The position numbers and the translations under genes are program-made. Source: Isochrysis galbana (taxonomy: Eukaryota > Haptophyta > Isochrysidales > Isochrysidaceae). From it: DNA of 64,000 nt. Positions within the stretch are counted from its first letter, which is position 1, and each line of letters begins with the position of its first letter. The stretch covers positions 1,045,975 to 1,109,974 of the forward strand of contig CM030943.1 of assembly GCA_018136815.1 (NCBI GenBank). The letters are read 5' to 3'. A model generated the notes under the pieces. That model saw only the letters and a list, made by a program, of their open reading frames with translations, was not told where the DNA came from and ran no database searches. Of this stretch, positions 55,146 to 64,000 are shown piece by piece.

Positions 55146-55883
55146 GCCAAAGCCCTTTTGCGTCCATGGGCGCTAGGAAGATTGGTGTGTAGGTAGACCG
55201 TCAGGGGCTCCGATGAAGTTGAGCTGTTCGGAGTCTATCCATTGAGTTCTGAGGCATCAATATCTGATTTGAGGCATCACTATCTGATCATCTAGGTGAT
55301 GTTCCACGCTTGCTTTGTACCACAGCTCCATCTTCCTCGCTGGTAGCACACCCACAACGATACCTCCACGGTGCATGGTCAGCGGAGGCTGCGGGCCAGG
55401 ATCGTATGTGCTGCTCGTGCATCCTGCATCATGCCAACCTCAGTGGTAACACGCTACGGCGATTCGGCTCGCCGCCACGTTTATGCTGGGCTCGGTGTTC
55501 ACATGTACCCATCACGCATCGACGGCGAAGTATGGATGGGTGGTGGATTGGTCAAAGAGGGTGTGACCAAAATCCGGCGGTATCACATGCAAGTAGTGAG
55601 TGACGCGCATGCGCTCAGCGAGAGTAGTGTCCGCGGCGCGGCTGACAGGGTATGTGCTTTGTGGCACGGGCAGTGGCATACGCCATCGAATGGGATGTAA
55701 GGATGGGCACTGCATTCACTATCACGGTGTTCTGTGCTACAATTACACTCGAGCGCCGCTGTACTGGGGGGGGGGGGGGGGGAGCGAGAATTACCACCGG
55801 TATCATGCCCTTGGGGTGATATCAGCTGATGGACCTCATCAGCTGATACGAGCTACTGATATTAGTGTAAGCTCGAGAACGCG
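55146..55883. other. Intergenic
   Basis: 3' flank of the Derlin gene, a G run (55768-55781) and a short open frame (55371-55700) with no recognisable content. Confidence 0.4.
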
Positions 55884-56520
55884 AGAACCTACTTTCATAA
55901 GTGGGGGTCAATGGGGGCCTCGCGCCCCCCTCTCTCCATCGCGGACACCCCCCAGGGTGGGCCCGTACATTCAACCCCAGCCCCTGCCCTCTGGCAGGGG
56001 CAGGGCACTCAACAATTCAGCCCAGACCCCTAGTGGGCGCGGGCTGCGAGCCGCACTCCCACGCCCGCATTGGGCGCCTGCCCTCGAGCTGACTCTCCCC
56101 CTGTCCCTGACCCTGGTCGCTAGGCATACAGGGGCCTTTGGGAGGCTCCCATGGCCAGCGTGGCGAGCGTGGGAGAGGCAGGGGGGGCCAGGGGCTGAGC
56201 CCCAGCCTCCACTGCCCCCTGAGCTGTCCTTGCTGGCCCTCTGGGAGCCCCCACAGGACCTCTGAGAGCAGGCCAGGGCGCGCGCATGGCGCATGGCGAC
56301 GCGCCACAGGCCACAGGGATGACGCGGGGTGAGAGTGGAGAGAGGAGGGAGAGGGGGGGCTTTGCACCCCCCCCGATGGAGTGCGGTGAGAAACAGGCCT
56401 TGTTTGCGTTAGCAAACGGGTAGGGGGCGGCTGGCGACAGGAGGGAGAGAGAAGGGAGTGACTCAAGGTCGAGGAGAGTACCCTGAGGGTGGCACAGTTT
56501 ACTCGAGTCGCAGTCATTTA
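55884..56520 (+). mobile_element. Type C short repeat
   Basis: Starts with CCTACTTTCATAAGTGGG (55889-55905), then ATGGGGGCCTCGCGCCCCCC. The body matches 1-350 (inverted). The internal part (CCCAGCCTCCACTGCCCCCT) is related to the type B body. The 3' limit is approximate. Confidence 0.7.
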
Positions 56521-57165
56521 TTTCTCGAGGATTGCTCACGGCGCGAGCTGGTAAGGGCTGTTCCCCTTTGTTGACGAGAGTTCCTCCCCCCCCCCCCCGT
56601 GCTTTTTCCCGGAGAGTCGCCCGACGTAGGTCGGTCCGCCGGTCCGCCTCGCACGCGCCGCGTCCCCGCGCCGTCTCCAAATCCATATTAAAATAAAAAA
56701 ATTTTCCAACTGGGAAGGTGCTGGTCCGAAGTTTTTTCTTCAGTGAAGGTGCAGGTGAAGGTGAGAGTGCAGGAACTGCAGGTGCAGGTGAAGACACGGT
56801 GAACGGGGCGCGCTGGGCGGCCAGTAGCCCGCCAAGGTGGCTGTTGATCGTGCTCGCGTGGGATTGCAAGTTGAGAGCCAAAATTGATCAAGTGGTGGGG
56901 CACACCACCCATGTTATCGGAAAAAATAAGCAGGCACTTGCACTGCACGCACACTCCTTCACTCCAACTGCGGCATCGACGCCACATACAGCTGCGGAGC
57001 CCGCGCGCGCACATCAAATCCCGCGCGCACACACCCGTTCTATTCAATACAAGATCCTCAAGCTGATTCATTCACTTATGCGGACATGGGAAGCGCAGCA
57101 GCGGAAGTGCAGCAGCAACACAACAGCCCCGCGCTGAACACATGAAGCCAGCGGGGGGCCCATTT
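56521..57165. other. Intergenic
   Basis: No gene seen. Contains AGGTGCAGGTGAAGGTG-type short repeats (56740-56800). Confidence 0.4.
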
Positions 57166-58281
57166 TCAGAGGCTGGGCACGTTGTTGTCGCTGTCGCTCG
57201 AACATGCTCCCTCCGCTATTTCACCCTGCTGCGTTTCCTCGTGCTGTTCGTCCGTCTCGACTCCGGCTGATTCCAGACGCGTGCGCTCCCTGCCGATCTT
57301 GTAGAAGAAGACAGCCAGCACTGTGCGAGCAGTGCTTGCGCCAGACCTGTGGTACATGCGAGACAGTAGCACATGGGCGTCACCAATCTCCTTGAAAACA
57401 GCGGGCGCTGCAGCGCCGGCGACGTGAAGGCTGCTTTCATCTGCTGTAAGCTTAACAACTGCCGTGAAGACCGCCGACTTTCCGTGCCGAAGATCTTGGT
57501 GGTATGTGAAGTGGGAGTGCAGGTCGTACTTGAAGAGGAAGTCAACGAAGATGAGCTGCAGGCACGTGCTGTCCTGCACCGTCGACTCCATGTGGCGAAA
57601 TCCAGCGAAAGAGAGACGCCTTATGATGGACTTGTTCATGACGGTAAGGCTTATGAAGGGCTCGCATGTGGCGGTGTTGTGGTTGATCAAGGAGAGTGCT
57701 GCAGCGTTGAGCGTCAGCACACATCCCTTCTGCTTCCAGCCTTCGAAGATGGGCGCATTGACGTGTGGGTAGGGCGCGCCCCAGCCGCCACGGAGGGTGA
57801 ACCCAAGCCCGTCCGTCTTCATCTGCAGCGACCCATCGTGCAGCATGCAGACGGCCCCGACGGTGTGCACGAGTGCCTGCAGCGCAGCCCTGCGAAAGGC
57901 ACCGTCGTCGTCCAGTGGGAGTTGGATTGTGTGACAGTCAATATTCAGAGCCTTGGTGATGCCGCCCAGCTCTCCCTCGTCCTTCAAACATGCTACCAAG
58001 AATTCATCGTTGGCTACCTTCATTTGTTCGTGCGCTTCTTCGTACTGCACGCTGCAAACCTCTCCCAGTGGCGAGCGTGCTGCAGCTGCCTGCGCAGCTG
58101 CCTCAACAGAGGTCTGCAATGCCCGCGCGATCTCCTCGCACTGCATCTTCAGGAGCATGAGGCTGTAGTGCGGCGCAGGAGCATGACTGCGCGGCGCCGC
58201 AGTGCGCATCCTCTTCTTCGCGCGCGGAGAGACCATAGGCGACTTCTTCTCAGGAGGGGACGACTTCTCTGGCGAGGACAT
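57166..58281 (-). CDS. 2-oxoglutarate/Fe(II) dioxygenase-like protein
   Basis: A single frame of 371 residues. A basic Ser/Pro/Lys N-terminus (KKSPMVSPRAKKRMR) could be a nuclear localisation signal. The C-terminal half shows the double-stranded beta-helix pattern of 2-oxoglutarate dioxygenases. The HxD motif is in FTYHQDLRHG (H261, D263), followed by strands FTAVVKLTADESSLHVAG. A GD turn (EIGDAHVLL), the distal histidine in MYHRSGAS (H311) and the 2-oxoglutarate-binding arginine R319 in ARTVLAVFFYK complete it. The HRSG-R-FFY ending is like TET/JBP-type or transposon-associated members, known to be spread by mobile elements in algae and fungi. The substrate is unknown. It is divergent from the gene at 58421, with 139 bases between starts. 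The motif set is convincing; the subfamily is inference. Confidence 0.65.
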   Translation of the reverse strand: MSSPEKSSPPEKKSPMVSPRAKKRMRTAAPRSHAPAPHYSLMLLKMQCEEIARALQTSVEAAAQAAAARSPLGEVCSVQYEEAHEQMKVANDEFLVACLKDEGELGGITKALNIDCHTIQLPLDDDGAFRRAALQALVHTVGAVCMLHDGSLQMKTDGLGFTLRGGWGAPYPHVNAPIFEGWKQKGCVLTLNAAALSLINHNTATCEPFISLTVMNKSIIRRLSFAGFRHMESTVQDSTCLQLIFVDFLFKYDLHSHFTYHQDLRHGKSAVFTAVVKLTADESSLHVAGAAAPAVFKEIGDAHVLLSRMYHRSGASTARTVLAVFFYKIGRERTRLESAGVETDEQHEETQQGEIAEGACSSDSDNNVPSL

Positions 58282-58420
58282 TGCAGGGCGGCGTCTGGGC
58301 GCCGCGGCTGCAGTCCTTCACTACACTATGAAGGAAGTGTTGGGTGACCACAGAGGAACAGAAAAGAGTACATTGGTGATATTTACATATAATCTTGGTG
58401 TCGCGCGCGCAGCTGCAGTG
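58282..58420. promoter_or_regulatory. Short bidirectional promoter region
   Basis: Only 139 bases separate two divergent ATGs. It includes an A/T-rich stretch (TTTACATATAAT, 58382-58393) that could serve as a TATA-like element for the plus gene. Confidence 0.45.
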
Positions 58421-59857
58421 ATGTCGTCTGCAGCTGCTGCAAGTTCTTCTGCTGCGCCACCACCTGCATTAGCTCCAGATCTCACTGCCCAGCAGAAAGA
58501 CAAAATGGCCGACGCTCTGCTTCAAAGCATTAACTACGGCCGCGACGCCCCACTGCTCTCGCTGCCCCTCAAGCTTTCTGACCGCTGCTTTGCGGGGCAG
58601 ACGAAGTCAGCGGGTGCTTGGATGCTGGGCATGCTGCAAGCAGTTGGCATCCAGAGCCCTCGTGAGTCGCAAGCTAACTTCACCTGGGCAAAGGTGGTGC
58701 AAGTTATCGACGACGAGGACGTTCAGACCGCGTTCCCATGCGAAGAGAAGGCTCTGTCTTCTCTAGAGTTCGTGGTGAAGCCCTTCTTCTGCACCGACGC
58801 CAACATGCAGCACCTGGGAGGGCGCGCGTTTGTTTTGCTCAGCGAACAGGTTGACACTACCATCAGGTGAGGCAGCCACAACTGTACTCCCGCTGCTTCC
58901 TGACCCTCCTAGCCGCTTGCCGCGCACTATAGCTTTGGCGCTGCAGGACCCTGCGCAGGCAACGCTCACAAGGTCACTGCACACACACCAATGCATATGT
59001 ACTGACACATCGTGGTCACCGCCTGCAGTGTCAATGGATGCGAACGTAACGTCCCTCGCGTCCGGTCGGCGCAAGGGGCCTCCAAGTACTCCATCGGTGG
59101 CATCTATGACGTCGGGGGCATCCGGTCCGGGCTTCTAGAGGGTCGCCTACCGATGAAGCTGGCAGCCCTCATGTTCTGCATGGAGGTCGGCGGAGAGTGG
59201 TCGAATGTGCCGGCGGTTTCCAACATTGAGGTCGTGACCGTCATCGGCGGCGGGCTTTGGAGAGCAACAAGCTGGCACGAGACAAGAGCAGACCGGGCTG
59301 CAAGCCAAGTTACCGAAGCATCTATGGCCTTCCTTTTGCGCCGACGCTCGCTGCTCATAAGGTTTGAGATTATCGGAGCACGTGCACTCGTCCCGCTGCC
59401 ACTGCAGCTCGACGAAGGCGTTGGCACACCTGCAGCAGCACATGCATCCATGCCACCGCTCGTGCAGGCGTCTCGATCGGCGTCCGCTATGCGCATTCCG
59501 CCCTCCCCGTTCATCGACGGCGTTTCTGCGCCACTGCTGAAGTCGGGCGTGCAAAGGGCCACCTCTGCTGCCCCGGCAGCATCCGGGCCGTTCGTCGCTG
59601 CAGCACTCTCGCAAGCTGCAGCACTCCCGCAACACTGGGAATGCGTGACGCTAAGCCTTCGCCTTCTGAAGGAGCCCAGCCGGAGAGCGCCTGACTCACC
59701 ATTGGTTGCCAAATCTGCGACACCACTGACTTCGGGCGCTCGACTGGCGACCTCTACGGCCTCAGCAGCATCCTCGCAGTTTGCCGCTGCAGCACGCAGC
59801 ACTCCAGCAACCCCGGGAGTGCGCAACGCTACCCCTTCGCCGTCTGAAGGAGCCTAG
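58421..59857 (+). CDS. Unrecognised protein, two exons, Ala/Ser/Pro-rich C-terminus
   Basis: Exons are 58421-58866 and 59029-59857 (GT-AG, phase 2), giving 424 residues. The N-terminal part (LTAQQKDKMADALLQSINYG, FVVKPFFCTDANMQHLGG) looks globular; the middle (SIGGIYDVGGIRSG, RLPMKLAALMFCMEVGGEW) does too. The last third is low complexity. It contains two diverged copies of a unit of about 150 bases (59531-59690 and 59715-59856), both ending with a CTTCGCCxTCTGAAGGAGCC pattern. No family is recognised. It is divergently paired with the dioxygenase-like gene and may belong to the same mobile or accessory unit. Confidence 0.55.
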
Positions 59858-60061
59858 GCCCGAGACATGACCATTAATGCAAGCCGGGGCGCTCAGATGA
59901 CCCGCCCGCCCGCCCCCGGGCTCTGCCGGGGTCTCTGCAGGGCCTGCTGGGACATCTTCACCTGCGTCTTCACCTGCGTCGGCGTGCGGCATCGGCCAGC
60001 GGCTCAGTGCAGCCGCCGATATTCCCAGTTGTAATTATTTTTTATTTTAACGGTATCCGCG

Positions 60062-60123
60062 AAAACATAATATTCTAAGCAAAAAAAAACTACCACCTGG
60101 TCCTCTTTCGACGGAACGCGACT
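60062..60123 (+). repeat. 3' tail fragment of MGQYF unit
   Basis: Reads CACCTGGTCCTCTTTCGACG followed by GAACGCGACTT, the end of the conserved 3' flank, without any coding part. Confidence 0.7.
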
Positions 60124-60334
60124 TCAGCTTTACTTTCCACAATACAAAGAAAGAAGCAGGGCCAGTGCGACTCCCACTCCAGCTCCAAGCTCCAACTCCG
60201 ACTCCTTTAGCACGCATCGCCCCGAATGCAATTATGATTGATGCCACGGCCACGGTAATTGAGGTGGGAATAGTGTCCAAGTTAGGGGTCAATAAAAATT
60301 GTATACCAAAATAGTAAATAGACGGGAGGGGTGT

Positions 60335-60697
60335 GACAAAAAAAGGGAACCTCGAGTTGCACCTTCCGAGTGCGGCCTCTGCCATGAGGCATGCCTGATG
60401 GATTGGACTGGCTTCTGGTCTGGCATGGGCATGGGTCTGGTGTGGTCTGCAGTCTGCTGCCCTCCATGGGGGGGTCCAGCATGGCTGCTGTGGCTGGTGT
60501 GGCCGGGGCCACGGGCCGTGTGGCGCGATGGATGGGAGTCTGGGAGTCGCGCGCACCTGCTCGGCCTCTGCTGGTGGACGCGGTCGCTTCGCCTGCGACT
60601 GCTCCATGGGCACTGGTTGGGCGCACGCGGCGGGGGGCCCGAAGGAGAGGAGGGGAGCGCCGGCGCGCTCCATGGCGACCAAGTATAAACTTAGTTG
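60335..60697 (-). mobile_element. Type A repeat, minus
   Basis: The 5' palindrome is at 60679-60697. The leader ATGGAGCGCGCC (MERAGAPLLSFGPPA) follows. The 3' end is GGTGCAACTCGAGGTTCCC plus a T run, as at 26875. About 360 bases long. Confidence 0.75.
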
Positions 60698-60779
60698 TGG
60701 AGCTTGGAGCCTAGAGCCTAGATCTAGGCCCAGAGCGATGCACTATGCATGGCAATACGAAAATATGAAGAGGCAGGCA

Positions 60780-60905
60780 GCGCCCCCCCCCCCCCGACAC
60801 CACTCGGACACCTGACTCGCCAGGCGTGGCGGGAATCGGGGCTGAAAAGTTGTGTCTCATTAGTAAGTGGGGTTGGCTAGGACATGACATTATCTATTTA
60901 TTCGG
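60780..60905 (+). mobile_element. 5'-truncated type B 3' end
   Basis: Homologous to 24480-24605: GACACCTGACTCGCCAGGCG, GGGGTTGGCTAGGACATGAC and TATTTATT. Keeping only the 3' part is typical of target-primed reverse transcription. Confidence 0.75.
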
Positions 60906-60981
60906 TTGTGGCTCGATGGATACTGGGTCCATCTTAGAGCACTTGACACTTCTCGGCACAAGAAACTAACCACAACTGTTA

Positions 60982-61698
60982 TCAGCTGCCCTTCGCATCT
61001 CGCCCCGCATTCGCTGTAGCGCTCCCATACACGTAGCCGGGCATGCCAGGAAACAGCAGCCCAGTTGAATCGCCGCCAGCCGGGATTGCAGGTTGATAAG
61101 CCCCACCAGCGAAACGTACCGCTTCGCTCCGTTCTGATTCTCCGAATGAGAGGAAAGCAGCATCGAGCTCTTCCTGTGCCGACAGCAGCGCACGGTGAAC
61201 GAATGTCATTTTCTCGGGCGTGTCGATCGCAGCCAGTTTCGAGGAATAATCTGCCTTCAGATCATCAAAGGCATCGAACTCAACTATTGTGGCCAGCCGT
61301 TCGGCCGCCTCACGAGCGTGGGCTTCTGCCTCGTATGCCTGCCTTTTGCTCAAGAGCCCCGCACGATATGCGGCCATGGCGGCAGTGGAGCCCTGCTCGC
61401 GAGGCTGATACTGGCGCAGCAGCTTTTTCACTCGAGCGCGAGCATCCGCGCCGGCGTAGGCCTTCAGTCCCTCCGCAGTCGATGTTGGGCCTCGCTCTTT
61501 GAGCTGCCCTGATGCAAGTAAAGCATCCGTCTCGGCGACTTCGGTGCGCAGCTGGACCAAAGTAGCCAAGGCGAAAGCCGTATCGAGATCGTATGCCAGT
61601 GCTGGTGCTGATGGTGGGAGCGTAACGATCGAGAGCGCGGAGAGGAAGCCGAGGCGGCACACCTGGGCTCGGCCGAGTGCCAACGCGGCGGGACGCAT
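60982..61698 (-). CDS. Signal-peptide-bearing helical protein, possibly thylakoid lumen
   Basis: 238 residues from ATG 61698 (MRPAALALGRAQVCRLGFLS); a longer frame begins only at a GTG. The N-terminus has a basic part, a hydrophobic core and the cleavage-like PPSAPALAYD (AxA before residue 35), as in secreted or thylakoid lumen precursors. The mature part is mostly helical with many Ala, Glu and Arg (VQLRTEVAETDALLASGQLK) and ends in a Gly/Ala-rich tail. It resembles PsbQ-like or other small helical lumen proteins in style only. If the plastid is complex, a full bipartite leader would be expected, so an upstream exon may be missing. It is divergent from the DUS gene, 378 bases apart. Confidence 0.6.
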   Translation of the reverse strand: MRPAALALGRAQVCRLGFLSALSIVTLPPSAPALAYDLDTAFALATLVQLRTEVAETDALLASGQLKERGPTSTAEGLKAYAGADARARVKKLLRQYQPREQGSTAAMAAYRAGLLSKRQAYEAEAHAREAAERLATIVEFDAFDDLKADYSSKLAAIDTPEKMTFVHRALLSAQEELDAAFLSFGESERSEAVRFAGGAYQPAIPAGGDSTGLLFPGMPGYVYGSATANAGRDAKGS

Positions 61699-62076
61699 CG
61701 CCTCACGGAGGTTTGGAGGTTTCCTCCCCTTGAGATTCACAGCTATTTATGTGATTGACAACCAGTCTCCCAACCTCTCTCTCCTAATGATGCTTGGTGT
61801 GTGTGAGTGAGCTGCTGCGGCCGGCAGCGAGCGCGGAAGAGAGGGGGGCGAGAGGAGGTCGAAAGAGGGGGGGCGGGGGGGGGGGGGGGGAGAGTGGAAA
61901 AGAGGGAGGAGAGAGGGGAGAGAGGGGTGGAAGGAGAGGGAGGGCGATTGGAGGGGAGAGACAGAGAGAGCTCGAGCGAGCGGAAGGGAAGGGGGTCGGG
62001 GTGGGGGTGGGGGACAGGAGCGAGTGAGTGTGGCCAACGTGCCAGCCCCACTTGGAGCCCACCAGACCGCCTCTCG
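61699..62076. promoter_or_regulatory. Intergenic region of a divergent gene pair
   Basis: Includes a strong G/A-rich tract (61830-62010). It probably carries both promoters; no motif assigned. Confidence 0.4.
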
Positions 62077-63637
62077 ATGGTCGTGGGCAGCGGCGTCGCT
62101 TGGGACTTTTGGCGCTCTCTTGGCAGCCCGCGCTACGTTTGCGCGCCGATGGTCGACCAGTCGGAGCTGGCGTTCCGCATGCTCACGCGCGGGATGGGCG
62201 TGGGTCTCGCGTACACGCCTATGCTCCACGCCCGCCTTTTCACTGAGCACGAGGCCTACCGTTCACACACCTTTGACCCGGAGCTGGCGCGCCGAGACCG
62301 GCCACTCTTTGCTCAACTCGCCGGCCACGACCCTGCGGTGCTCCTCGAGGCTGGGAGACTCGTCCAAGGCGAGGTCGACGCTGTTGACATCAACTTTGGG
62401 TGCCCGCAGGTGAGCACCATCAGGATCCATTCCTACCTCAGTCCTGTCGGAGGATAGGCGTGGCAATTGATGTAGACGTGTTCGTGCAGATGGTGTGATA
62501 TGCGCTCATCGCAGCCCTGTTGTCATCCGCAGGCCATCGCGAGGAAGGGTCGATATGGCGCCTTCCTTCTTGACGAGTCTGATCTCGCGGTCTCGCTTGT
62601 CGGCGCTCTTGCTCAGGGACTCGATGTTCCTGTCACCGCCAAGGTATGACCCAATGCCCTGACAACCGTGAGCATGTGCACACCGGATTGCGCCCTCTTC
62701 ACGCTTTCTCACCATGCTGCCTGCAGGTGAGACTGCTGCCATCGCTTGATGCCTCGATTCGACTTTATGAGCGGATGGTTGATGCAGGCGCTTCAGTTCT
62801 ATGTGCGCGCATCACGTGCGCCTGAGTGTGCTTTTCGAAACGAGGCATTGTTGAATCTCTTAATATTCGTGAACGCTGTCAGGTGTACATGGCCGCACAA
62901 AGGAGCAGAACAAGCATCGTTCGGGGGCTGCCGATTGGTCAGCTGTCGCAGCGGTCGTGGACGCCATCGACATCCCTGTCATCGCGAATGGTGGCATCAG
63001 CTCTCTAGATGATGCACATGCTTGCCTTGAGGCGACTGGGGCCGCCGCGGTGATGTCCTCTGAAATGCTCCTGGAGAACCCTGCACTATTTTGCGGCAAT
63101 ATTGACCCGAGCACTGGTGCCTACCTCGACCAGACGGAGCTTGCCCGTCGATATCTCGCTGTTTGTGTGGCCCACCCGCCTCCGACCCTGAGTCATGCAC
63201 GTTCGCACATCTTCAAAATGTTGCACGGTGGCCTCCGCCAACATCCAACGCAAAGGGAAAGGTTGCTCGAAGCCCGGTCCATTGAGCACCTGGCGGAAGT
63301 CATCGACGAACTAGAACGAGCCGGATGGACACAGCCAGGCTTCCATACGGACGATTTCGATCCAATGCAATCATGGTATTGGCGTCACCGCGTGTCCTCG
63401 AGCGCTGACGATGACGGCGTGGCAAGCAAGGATCTGAAGGCGGACACCAACGTACCGACTCGGGCCGAGTTGGAGGCCGTGGCGTTTGCCAAACGCGAGC
63501 GACGAGCAAAGGAGCGCAAGCGGCGAAATGCACAACGGCGGATGGGACGAGGGCGTCAGCGCGGCAACAAGCTCATCGCCGGAGAAGATGACGTCCATGA
63601 ATTTGGCGCTTCCACGACCTCGAAGGCCGTGGCATGA
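62077..63637 (+). CDS. DUS1: tRNA-dihydrouridine synthase, DUS1 type
   Basis: Exons are 62077-62409, 62533-62643, 62727-62802 and 62883-63637, with phases 0, 0 and 1, giving 424 residues. The enzyme reduces uridines in tRNA (positions 16/17 for Dus1) using FMN and NADPH. Signature blocks are RYVCAPMVDQSELAFRML, LAYTPMLHARLF, DINFGCPQ with the catalytic cysteine, AIARKGRYGAFLL, VPVTAKVRLLP, VLCVHGRTKEQNKHRSGAAD and IPVIANGGISSLDDA. The flavin phosphate-binding end is AVMSSEMLLENPALF. The C-terminus is a Lys/Arg-rich tail (AKRERRAKERKRRNAQRRMG), often seen in RNA-binding Dus1 proteins. Exon joins restore family motifs across each intron, so the model is reliable. Confidence 0.93.
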
Positions 63638-64000
63638 GGTAGGTTGCCAAACGTCTTGTCTCCGGGCATGCTCTTGTCATGGGTGAGGCCTGCATAGGCC
63701 CAGCGTGAGGACCGTGGCTTGATTCAGAAGGATCGGCGTTGTGAGGGCTCTCGAGCGCAGCTTCAGTTTTGGTTTAGAAACGTAGCGGACTAGCACCGTC
63801 CGGGCCCCATTTTTAGCGTATAGCGTACCGTATCCTCGGCCCCGTGGCGAACAAAGGGGAAAATGGGGGGGGGGGGGGTATCGGGCGCAGCTCACATATG
63901 GAGCGACAAGTGTCGATCTTCTAAGAATAGGCTGTGTGACTCCGATGGGGCGGCCAAACACTACTTTAACTTCTCAAGGTGTAAAAAGAAGAAGTCAGGA
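63638..64000. other. 3' flank of DUS gene
   Basis: A G run at 63867-63878. Nothing else seen. Confidence 0.4.

Noticed and set aside
55371-55700. Open frame of 109 residues
   Set aside because: No recognisable motif and no start or splice support; not strong enough to call.

Overview
The window is nuclear DNA from a photosynthetic, probably flagellated unicellular eukaryote. Genes carry GT-AG introns, many repeats are retrotransposon-derived, and there is a beta-tubulin, an SMG1 kinase, a Derlin and a plastid-type NFU iron-sulfur protein. The NFU precursor begins with an ER-type signal peptide, which hints at a complex (secondary red or similar) plastid, as in haptophytes or ochrophytes; the sequence does not settle the lineage. 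Coding DNA is GC-rich and gene-to-gene spacers are full of homopolymer and dinucleotide runs. One 100-base assembly gap lies at 33504-33603.

Layout. 1-2700: repeat debris. 2723-6619: seven-exon leucine-rich-repeat/coiled-coil gene. 6985-8850: repeats plus a frameshifted copy of a dispersed MGQYF gene. 9206-22297: a five-exon SMG1 gene (about 4153 residues), the kinase of nonsense-mediated mRNA decay. 22990-26800: nested retroelements (LINE, a short element inserted in it, a Ty3-type integrase remnant). 27736-29183: a two-exon repeat protein. 29340-31761: LINE and short-element fragments. 32000-33458: TPH-type coiled-coil gene. 35204-37141: mannitol-dehydrogenase-like gene. 38402-38730: a 329-base AC run. 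38827-39555: unknown acidic protein. 40287-41621: beta-tubulin, divergent from an unrecognised 183-residue gene (42738-43289) across a long 9-base tandem array. 43568-48166: two LINE copies tail to tail. 48310-50603: PAS-like/protein kinase gene. 51108-51680: intact MGQYF gene. 52883-53881: GIY-YIG plus NFU gene, divergent from a Derlin gene (54307-55145). 55884-56520: repeat. 57166-59857: divergent pair, one member a 2-oxoglutarate dioxygenase-like protein. 60982-61698: signal-peptide protein, divergent from a DUS1-type tRNA dihydrouridine synthase gene (62077-63637).

The most unusual signal is a set of about twelve repeat copies, in at least three families, that share a short TATA-containing palindrome at the 5' end followed within a few bases by ATG. 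The two arms of this palindrome change together between copies, so pairing is kept. Two copies have clear target-site duplications (16 and 17 bases) that place the hairpin exactly at the element's 5' terminus. One of these elements carries an intact 720-codon frame made of a short leader fused to the C-terminal part of a LINE ORF2, with no reverse transcriptase.

Other points to note are the GRXS16-like GIY-YIG domain fused to NFU, the dispersed MGQYF gene family with conserved 3' flanks and 5'-truncated copies, and the dioxygenase-like protein next to a divergent partner. Gene function statements come from motifs read by eye; no searches were run.
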